Positions 15,152 through 21,076 of a stretch of DNA of 21,076 bases are shown one piece after another. The position numbers were made by a program, and so were the translations under genes. Every line of letters starts with the position of its first letter. Position 1 is the stretch's first letter. The stretch comes from Lachnospiraceae bacterium UBA3772 (GTDB taxonomy: Bacteria; Bacillota; Clostridia; Lachnospirales; Lachnospiraceae), in NCBI GenBank assembly GCA_002371025.1, contig DFFQ01000096.1, positions 1 through 21,076 on the forward strand, read 5' to 3'. The notes under the pieces are model-generated. The model saw only the letters and a program-made list of their open reading frames with translations. It made no database searches and was not told the DNA's origin.

Positions 15152-15179
15152 TTCACAGTTTCTGACATCAGATTCTCGA
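15152..15179 (-). repeat. GGGGGCAGGAACTGTGAA-type motif, copy f
   Basis: The minus strand reads TCGAGAATCTGATGTCAGAA followed by ACTGTGAA, two bases past the stop codon of the PD-(D/E)XK gene and upstream of decayed copy B. Confidence 0.6.
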
Positions 15180-15181
15180 TT

Positions 15182-16090
15182 TTAAAACTTAAGCCACACT
15201 ATTAAATCTTGCAATTCTTTAGCCTTTTCAAATGCATCCTCAATTTTATCAAGCTGTTCATTGAAACTTGCTGTAAAATCAATGATATCTATATATTTTC
15301 TTATAGCTAAAGATTTTGTTGCTGTTCGAACATATAATTTTCTATTATCAATTATCTGCTGATTGTCCTTTGAAAATTTTTGAAATTTATCAGCATAGCC
15401 GGCTACCTCTAAGTCTACATAGCCTCTATCAGCTTTAATAACAATTGTAGTACCATTACCACTACTAATATTAATCCAAGTAGCATTTGCCCCTCTACTT
15501 TCTCCTTTTTTGCCCCAAATTCTAAAGACACCTGGATATCTGTCTTCAGCAAATTCATAGATACTATTCCAAAAATCTGTAACTCTCCTATCCTCAATTG
15601 GAACATAGCCATGTTTTGATTCATCTAATGCTTTATCTATCATAGCAATATCAATATGATCTAAAATTACATCCCTAATTTGTTCATATGATATTTGATT
15701 TTTATATTTACTTGCCTCTTTGTTATTATCCAAATATTTTTGAGGCGCAATAATAAAAATATAATACTTAGAATAACGTCCTTCTTTAACCGCCTTTTCT
15801 GCTCTAATCTCATATCTACGAGCTTGATTTGGCTGCGCTACAGCATTTATTTTATTCTCAATGATAAATGCAATCTTTTCATTGTTATCCCAAATAATTA
15901 TTTCTATATCCGTTTCTCCATCACTTGTAGTTACTGAATGTGCAACACTATCAATGACAAATCCTTCATTAATGATTATTCCAGCTTTTTTAGCAAATAA
16001 ATTAATTACATTCTGGTTTGCTAAGGAAAAATGGCGCATGATCAATAAATCAATATCTCGTTCAATGATATTTTCAAATAAAATGTCCAA
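15182..16090 (-). CDS. PD-(D/E)XK nuclease family protein (PDDEXK_20-like)
   Basis: A 302-residue putative DNA nuclease. The catalytic core is in the first half: GETDIEIII with the metal-binding Asp (about 60) and IAFIIENKINA with the E-x-K pair (about 77-79), followed by QPNQARRYEIRAE, the Q-x-x-R-Y helix typical of PD-(D/E)XK group 20. A YYIFIIAP strand follows. The second half (about 190-302) is a beta-rich region of unknown role (ANATWINISSGNGTTIVIKA). The start is a TTG at 16090 with AGGAGGGGAC directly upstream. It begins 18 bases after the SbcC-like gene, which indicates one transcript and a shared function with the SbcC/SbcD pair. Confidence 0.85.
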   Translation of the reverse strand: MDILFENIIERDIDLLIMRHFSLANQNVINLFAKKAGIIINEGFVIDSVAHSVTTSDGETDIEIIIWDNNEKIAFIIENKINAVAQPNQARRYEIRAEKAVKEGRYSKYYIFIIAPQKYLDNNKEASKYKNQISYEQIRDVILDHIDIAMIDKALDESKHGYVPIEDRRVTDFWNSIYEFAEDRYPGVFRIWGKKGESRGANATWINISSGNGTTIVIKADRGYVDLEVAGYADKFQKFSKDNQQIIDNRKLYVRTATKSLAIRKYIDIIDFTASFNEQLDKIEDAFEKAKELQDLIVWLKF

Positions 16091-16108
16091 AGTCCCCTCC
16101 TAAATTCT

Positions 16109-18754
16109 TTAACACCTACTCTGATGGCATGAAAAATACACAATCTGATATTCTTTAGCTATACTATCCATAAATCTCATAGCTCCATCTGTTCTAGTCT
16201 CATCAAGATTTACAAAAGGGTCATCGAATATTAAAAATGGCTTTTCCAGGTCATACATTGCATCAACCATTGCCATTCTTCTGCATAAACCAACAAGATC
16301 TTTATACCCCTCACTCAAATATCCAATCTCATGCAAACTGTCTTTTTCCTTAAGCTGTATATTAAGATTAGCGTCCAACTCATATTTATCATCACTATCC
16401 GAAATCATCTGATAATATTTTTCAAATGACTTTTTAATATCATCCATATATTTACTTGAAAAATTATGTTTTGCTTTTTCTAAATATTCCCTTGTTTTAC
16501 CAATCACCTCATACTTCTTCTTAGCTTTCTCGTATTCTTCTTGCAGATTAGTAAGTTCATACTCATAATTATCAATAATCTCAAGCTGGCTTGCAACATC
16601 ATCCATCTGTTTTCTAAAAGTATCTTCAAGTTCTGATATGGAATCAATTTGTCCTTTTAATTCATTGAATAACTTATTGAGATCCTCAATAGATATATTT
16701 TTAGCTGAAGCCAAAGTATCTTTATATTTATCTACATCATTAGATTTCTCAAACTCTTCTTTTCTCTTGATTTTTTCTTCCAACTCCTTAGCAATCAACT
16801 CTATGCTAATGCACTTTTCATTTATTACAAAGAGTTGATTCTTAATATCATCTTCAACATTAAAGCCTAAACTCATCAAAAATGTCTTAATCTCATTAAC
16901 TAAAGCCTCTCCATCACGTGATGATTTAATTGTTTTATCCTGCTTATCCTTTATAGAAACGTATTCCGATGCATAATTTTTTAATTGATAGAGTGCTTTT
17001 TGATAATCAGAAGAAGTAATAGCCATATTATATCTCTTAAAAAATGTAGATATGTAATCAACAAGCTCTTTTATATCATTTTCTCTTTTATCGTCTTTTT
17101 CTTTTTTATTCCTTTCTGCTAGATCATCGTAATCTTTAACAAGCCCTCTGATTCTGCTTAATTCTATCTGTACATCATACTCACTATATGGAACTCCAAG
17201 TTTTTCAAACAAATCCCTGCACGCAAATTCAACATTCGAAATAAATCTTTCATCTCTTGAAATTTCTGCGACCATTTGATTATATCCTGAATTTTCTTGA
17301 CCATAAGTTGATTCACCTTTAATTCCCGCAGATGAAATAAAACCTACAATAGCAACAACTGCGCCCAATAAAATAATAACCGAGCCTATTGCTACATTCT
17401 TAGAAACTGTTATTGCTATAACTCCACCAAACGCAACTATAATTCCTATTACCAAAAGTAATATTCCAACCATTTTATTTGAGCTACCAACGTTTTTATT
17501 GACAACGCTTGAATTTTTAATAAGCTCAGCATTTGCCTTCTTTGTTGATAAAACTTCCTTCTTACTTTTTCTCTCATTCCATTTATTAGTAAGATCGTCT
17601 ATTTCTTCCAGTTCAGGTTTATAGTTTTTAAAAAGATTTTTTGCGTCATTTAGTTTTTTTCTCTCAGTCTCAGACAATATTTCAGAAGCTCTTTGAGCTT
17701 CAATTTCTGAAATTCTATCTATTCTATCTTCTACTTGTTTTAGTAAACTCTCATCTGGTGTACCTGTTTTAAATACACCTTCATATATTGAAAGTTTATT
17801 CTTTTCAGTATCAGATAAAGAAAAATTATTCACTATCTGCAACTTATCTTCATACTCATCAAATTTTTTAATAGCTGATTCCACATCTGCTTTTACAGGA
17901 ATGTCATTTGGAAAGAAAGCCCTTTCTTTTGAATAATGCTTGGTAGCTCTTTCCACTTGTTCGCACAATTCCTGATATTTCTCTGCTCCAGATAAAGAAT
18001 CCTTTATTGCCGCAACACATTCCAGTTCATTCTGGACATTCTTCAGTTCCTTTTGCTTATTTTCTTTTAAATCAACCTGTTCTTTTAGCTTTTTACTTAG
18101 TTCGTTAAGACTCGTTGTATAGTTATCCTTGTTTCTTATTTTCTCTTTAAGCTCAGATATTTTCATATCTGTCTTATAAATATATCCTGTTGCTCTATTA
18201 GGAGTAAGTCTGTCCATTTCTTTTTTTAATGCATTCTGCACATCATCATAATTACCCATATCCGCGGTCTGATCAGATACATTTCCAATTTTCGCACTAA
18301 TATTGGGTGTAACCTCTGTGCCACAATCCTGCTGTGCAATAAATACAGTTCTCATAAAGGATTCAATATCTATTCCAAACAATTCCTCACCTATATTAGT
18401 AGAATAGTCATCAGATTTAAGATTCAAATAATTATCATATAATGCAAAATAATCAGTTCCCGATTTTTTTTCTCCAAACTGTCTTTCCAAACGATATTCT
18501 TTTTCATTTACAGAAAATACAATACTTCCGCCATAGTTACCCGTTTGCCATGGTTTATATCTTTTACGCTCATTATCGATAATATTTCTTTTATTTTCTC
18601 CTTTAAATCCATAGAACATAACACGAATAAAAGTTGCAAGAGTGCTCTTGCCCCATCCATTATCTTCATGAATAATGCTTTTTTCTTGATCAAATGAATA
18701 ATCAAAATTCTGAAGTTTTCCAAAATTTTCTATATGACAGCTAATCAATTTCAT
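16109..18754 (-). CDS. SbcC/YhaN-like SMC-type ATPase with two central membrane helices
   Basis: An 881-residue ATPase of the Rad50/SbcC/YhaN class. N-terminal half-site: MKLISCHIENFGKLQNFDYS and the P-loop DNGWGKST (about 31-38). Two long coiled-coil stretches (about 195-420 and 490-790) flank two adjacent hydrophobic helices (about 428-475, KMVGILLLVIGIIVAFGG and SVIILLGAVVAIVGF), where SbcC/Rad50 would have a CxxC zinc hook; no such CxxC is seen here. C-terminal half-site: signature YLSEGYKDLVGL, Walker B KPFLIFDDPFVNLDE and the switch histidine in YFSCHQ. It should be tethered to the membrane at the apex of its coiled coil. Its ATG overlaps the phosphoesterase stop codon by four bases. 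Confidence 0.88.
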   Translation of the reverse strand: MKLISCHIENFGKLQNFDYSFDQEKSIIHEDNGWGKSTLATFIRVMFYGFKGENKRNIIDNERKRYKPWQTGNYGGSIVFSVNEKEYRLERQFGEKKSGTDYFALYDNYLNLKSDDYSTNIGEELFGIDIESFMRTVFIAQQDCGTEVTPNISAKIGNVSDQTADMGNYDDVQNALKKEMDRLTPNRATGYIYKTDMKISELKEKIRNKDNYTTSLNELSKKLKEQVDLKENKQKELKNVQNELECVAAIKDSLSGAEKYQELCEQVERATKHYSKERAFFPNDIPVKADVESAIKKFDEYEDKLQIVNNFSLSDTEKNKLSIYEGVFKTGTPDESLLKQVEDRIDRISEIEAQRASEILSETERKKLNDAKNLFKNYKPELEEIDDLTNKWNERKSKKEVLSTKKANAELIKNSSVVNKNVGSSNKMVGILLLVIGIIVAFGGVIAITVSKNVAIGSVIILLGAVVAIVGFISSAGIKGESTYGQENSGYNQMVAEISRDERFISNVEFACRDLFEKLGVPYSEYDVQIELSRIRGLVKDYDDLAERNKKEKDDKRENDIKELVDYISTFFKRYNMAITSSDYQKALYQLKNYASEYVSIKDKQDKTIKSSRDGEALVNEIKTFLMSLGFNVEDDIKNQLFVINEKCISIELIAKELEEKIKRKEEFEKSNDVDKYKDTLASAKNISIEDLNKLFNELKGQIDSISELEDTFRKQMDDVASQLEIIDNYEYELTNLQEEYEKAKKKYEVIGKTREYLEKAKHNFSSKYMDDIKKSFEKYYQMISDSDDKYELDANLNIQLKEKDSLHEIGYLSEGYKDLVGLCRRMAMVDAMYDLEKPFLIFDDPFVNLDETRTDGAMRFMDSIAKEYQIVYFSCHQSRC

Positions 18755-19866
18755 AATTCAATATCCTCTCTATTCAATGCCTGGAACCCACAACGAATAA
18801 TTTCTGCCTTATCTTCTTCATTAAGAGAATCATCTCCTTTGACAATTCTTACAAATTCACCCTTTAAAGACGCATCAAGCTCATAATCATTGTAGTCGAC
18901 CGCAATTCGCGTATCATCTTTAACCTTCACAAAATAAAAATCGTCTGCATATTGTTTTGCAAGATATTCTATATTTTTTTCACAATCTACCTCTATATCA
19001 CCAACAAGTACAATTTTGATTAAGTCCTTTGATTCCAAATTATGTGCATCGATAGCCTCATCTATTTTCTTTTTTATATCCGTATTAGTTATGCAACCAG
19101 AAATATCAACTGATATCTCATATAAATGTCTCTTAGCAAAATCTATAAACTCTGTCGTATATGAAAAATCATCTTCATTTATATCAAGCAATACAAAACC
19201 ATGTTTACCACACTCATCAAATCCTCTCCCTTCAAGGCAACCACAATAACAGTACTTTCCTCTTGGAGGTACATTTCCTTCTTTGTATTCATGAACATGC
19301 CCAAGAGCAAGATAATCAATATTTTTATTTCGAAGATCACTTAGACTAATAATATCCGAAGAATTTTTATCCTGATATGTAGAAATCTGACCATGCATGG
19401 TAACAATATTAAAATCTCTTGGATCAAGCAAAAGCGAGGAATAAACAGTACTAACATTATTTAAAGAAAGTTCAACCCCTGACAATGTTATACTTGAACC
19501 ATTTTGTTCAAAAAGCTTATATTTTTTCCAGCTTTCTCCAAATAAATGTAAATTAACAGGAAACTCATTTATAAGCTCGATAAATCGATCTCCACCACCA
19601 TGATTGCCCTTAATATAATAAAATCCAATTTCGGGATGATTTTCTATCGCATCCACAATACTATTACGTGTACCAACAGAAAATGATTTGGTATCAAACA
19701 AATCCCCAGATATAATTATTGTATTTACATCATTATTACCAGCATAATCAATCATCCTTAAGAAAGTATCTAATATCTCACTTTTTCTCTCTTTTGCTTT
19801 AACATTATCAAGATTTGCAGTCATACGCGAATCAAGATGAATATCAGCACAATGAATTATCCTCAT
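18751..19866 (-). CDS. SbcD/YhaO-like metallophosphoesterase (DNA exonuclease subunit)
   Basis: A 371-residue calcineurin-like phosphoesterase. Metal-binding motifs in order: CADIHLD (Asp8, His10), SGDLFD (Asp55), GNHGG (Asn88, His89), MHGQ (about 155) and GHVH (about 192). The usual GNHD has Gly in place of its Asp. The C-terminal 150 residues (ISVDISGCITNTDIKKKIDE onward) form the capping/ATPase-contact region. SbcD-type proteins pair with an SbcC-type ATPase to cut double-strand ends and hairpins, and the partner follows directly with a 4-base overlap. The start is ATG at 19866, six bases after AAGGAG; the in-frame TTG just before it is too close to the ribosome site. First gene of the operon. 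Confidence 0.88.
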   Translation of the reverse strand: MRIIHCADIHLDSRMTANLDNVKAKERKSEILDTFLRMIDYAGNNDVNTIIISGDLFDTKSFSVGTRNSIVDAIENHPEIGFYYIKGNHGGGDRFIELINEFPVNLHLFGESWKKYKLFEQNGSSITLSGVELSLNNVSTVYSSLLLDPRDFNIVTMHGQISTYQDKNSSDIISLSDLRNKNIDYLALGHVHEYKEGNVPPRGKYCYCGCLEGRGFDECGKHGFVLLDINEDDFSYTTEFIDFAKRHLYEISVDISGCITNTDIKKKIDEAIDAHNLESKDLIKIVLVGDIEVDCEKNIEYLAKQYADDFYFVKVKDDTRIAVDYNDYELDASLKGEFVRIVKGDDSLNEEDKAEIIRCGFQALNREDIEL

Positions 19867-20008
19867 CAATTTCTCCTTAACATTCTTTTCTCAACTAACA
19901 AGTTAGTATTAGTTCACAGTATCAACGGATTGCCATAATTATGACATTATCATAATCTCAAAACAACAGTCCCATAAAACGGACTTTGCCCTAATACATC
20001 AATTTTTT

Positions 20009-20079
20009 TTAATTCTTATATTTCTTTTTCATTGTTTTCCCCTTGAATTATGTCATGAAAACATAACATGAATATTATA
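20009..20079 (-). promoter_or_regulatory. Possible promoter and short leader ORF of the SbcD/SbcC/nuclease operon
   Basis: TATAAT lies at 20079-20074 on the minus strand with no good -35. The inverted repeat TTATGT-n7-ACATAA (20048-20066) follows. Then AAGGGG and an ATG at 20032 give a seven-residue ORF, MKKKYKN, ending at 20009. A 140-base tract with AT-rich repeats (AACTAA/TTAGTT near 19890-19912) separates this from the SbcD-like start. No larger gene is visible between 19867 and 20338. Confidence 0.35.
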
Positions 20080-20236
20080 TCACCGAATCCCCTTATCTAA
20101 AAGGAAACTTCTATAACACTTAATAAAATAAATTAACTTTTAAAGTTGCCCCCACATAAGACTCTCTTAAGAATTCTATCGCCCAATCGTAAAGAACCGT
20201 GAATCTCTTCAAGTCATTTTCTAATGTCGAAAATGC

Positions 20237-20278
20237 AACAGCCCCTAACGTAACATTTAAGTCACGTCAGGGGCTGTT
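20237..20278. terminator. Strong hairpin, probable bidirectional terminator
   Basis: A 15-bp stem with one mismatch (AACAGCCCCT paired with AGGGGCTGTT, plus a four-base inner stem) and a 12-nt loop. On the plus strand it is followed by TTCTT, which with the end of the stem makes TTTTCTT; on the minus strand by GCATTTTCG. The only nearby gene ending here is the minus-strand phosphatase, 60 bases away. Confidence 0.7.
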
Positions 20279-20338
20279 TTCTTGAAACATCATTTTTCTT
20301 GGAAACAGACAATGTGCTTCCTATCTGTAAGTTTCATT

Positions 20339-20806
20339 TTATTCTTTTGTCAATTTTCCGAGTAGTCCTTTGCATCCCTCAACTATATCGCGGTACGTGG
20401 TTTCAAAATCTCCCGTATACCATGGGTCTGCCACGGAACGAGGATTATTTGTATAATCCATCAAAAGAGAAATCTTATTATCCGGATCGCCGCCAAGTCT
20501 GATAGGCATCCATTTTCTATTAAGCTCATCCATTCCTATGATATAGTCAAAGTTTAGGTAATCCTCTTTGATAAGGAGCTGGGCTCTCTTTCCTTCGCAA
20601 CTTATCCCATGCTCCGCAAGCTTTCTCTTTGCCGGCGGATATACAGGATTCCCCTTACCGTTCCATATCTCGTCGGTATGGGTTGCCCTGGACTCTATAT
20701 GAAATTCATCTTCTAATCCTGCTTTTTTCACCATATCCTTAAATATAAACTCGCTCATAGGTGAACGGCAAATGTTGCCCCAGCAGACAAACAGTACTTT
20801 TATCAT
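20339..20806 (-). CDS. Low-molecular-weight protein tyrosine phosphatase
   Basis: A 155-residue cytosolic enzyme of normal LMW-PTP length that removes phosphate from protein phosphotyrosine; in bacteria it often acts on kinases of capsule or exopolysaccharide synthesis. The N-terminal P-loop FVCWGNICRSPMSE gives the C-x5-R signature (Cys8 to Arg14), and the general-acid loop ADPWYTGDF places the catalytic Asp at about 126. Residue 9 is Trp, where His or Leu is more usual. ATG at 20806 has AGGAG about 11 bases upstream. No tyrosine kinase gene is in view. A fragment of a second phosphatase gene lies upstream. Confidence 0.93.
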   Translation of the reverse strand: MIKVLFVCWGNICRSPMSEFIFKDMVKKAGLEDEFHIESRATHTDEIWNGKGNPVYPPAKRKLAEHGISCEGKRAQLLIKEDYLNFDYIIGMDELNRKWMPIRLGGDPDNKISLLMDYTNNPRSVADPWYTGDFETTYRDIVEGCKGLLGKLTKE

Positions 20807-20903
20807 AGTTTCTCAATCTCCTGTAAAAGGTTTCTTTTTACTTCATTTCAAAAGGTGCACACGGGGTGCAAATCATCGTCTTCCCATCCCGCAAATCAAG
20901 TAT

Positions 20904-20966
20904 TCATGCGGTTTTATGATAACAGCTTTCTATCCTGCCGTGGCAAACAAACAGTACTTTTATCAT
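20904..20966 (-). pseudogene. 5' scar of a second LMW phosphatase gene
   Basis: The frame from ATG 20966 reads MIKVLFVCHG and then diverges to RIESCYHKTA and a stop. The first ten codons match the intact phosphatase gene at all but a few bases, and VCHG is closer to the family consensus (VCHGNICRS) than the intact copy's VCWG. Homology ends abruptly after the GGCA of codon 10, as expected for a deletion between tandem paralogues. The start overlaps by one base the stop codon of the edge gene (TAATG). Confidence 0.7.
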
Positions 20967-21076
20967 TAGCTTTTTTCCTCATAATCCTTTGATTTTATTA
21001 GGTTTTTCAACCATTCTGAAAATCCGTATTTTTGCAAATATCGGCATATTTTTGCATATTTTTGCCGGCAAAAGGT
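20966..21076 (-). CDS. 3' end of an unidentified gene entering from the window edge
   Basis: An open frame runs from the right edge to a TAA at 20966-20968. It encodes 36 residues including KYAKICRYLQKYGFSEWLKN and ending SKDYEEKS, a believable charged helical C-terminus. The TAATG overlap with the phosphatase scar suggests translational coupling in the ancestral operon. The segment is too short to name, and chance openness is possible. Confidence 0.45.
   Translation of the reverse strand, partial: TFCRQKYAKICRYLQKYGFSEWLKNLIKSKDYEEKS

Noticed and set aside
15182..19866. Ordinary housekeeping SbcCD
   Set aside because: The ATPase carries membrane helices and no CxxC hook is seen, and a PD-(D/E)XK gene is tightly attached; still possible, but less likely.
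20237..20278. Small RNA terminator on the plus strand
   Set aside because: No promoter or structured RNA could be recognised upstream on that strand, so it is kept only as a hairpin.

Overview
This is a low-GC window in which every convincing gene lies on the minus strand. The sequence points to a Clostridia, most likely Lachnospiraceae (Butyrivibrio/Roseburia-like), genome. The reasons are strong AGGAGG ribosome sites, use of TTG/GTG starts, consensus sigma-A promoters, an XRE regulator with a zinc-ribbon tail, a large AAA-ATPase-like/PD-(D/E)XK gene, and abundant small accessory genes. The taxon is inferred; there is no rRNA or tRNA in the window.

Region 1 (1-6.97 kb) is accessory 'small cargo'. 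It holds the 5' part of an HTH/zinc-ribbon regulator, a 23-bp tandem repeat, a SUKH-like protein, a GNAT acetyltransferase, an S51-type peptidase with an internal decapeptide repeat, a four-helix membrane protein behind an operator-rich promoter, a TfoX-N protein, a DUF6892-like protein, and the AAA/PD-(D/E)XK gene behind a consensus promoter studded with TCGGAAGGAT sites. Four copies of a long near-perfect palindrome separate these genes. In three of the four, the element abuts or contains the stop codon of the neighbouring gene.

Region 2 (6.93-9.2 kb) reads as a self-contained operon: XRE regulator, lipoprotein, two-domain GNAT and a 57-residue DUF3006-like protein. It has a promoter/operator at one end and an intrinsic terminator at the other.

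Region 3 (9.3-15.2 kb) is a mosaic of a DUF2262 protein, a broken gene, a conserved unknown 404-residue protein, two decayed copies of one small gene, an OLD-family ATPase/TOPRIM nuclease and a possible endonuclease-like protein. Six copies of a motif close to GGGGGCAGGAACTGTGAA sit in its gaps.

Region 4 (15.2-19.9 kb) is a tightly packed three-gene operon: an SbcD/YhaO-like phosphoesterase, an SbcC/YhaN-like ATPase with two central membrane helices where SbcC/Rad50 would have a zinc hook, and a PD-(D/E)XK nuclease. Together with the OLD gene it is the best candidate here for an undescribed DNA-processing or defence system. Region 4 and the OLD and 274-residue genes look more AT-rich than the left part by eye, which fits acquisition by transfer.

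Region 5 (19.9-21.08 kb) holds a long leader, a strong hairpin, an intact low-molecular-weight protein tyrosine phosphatase, a 5' scar of a second phosphatase, and the 3' end of another gene at the window edge.
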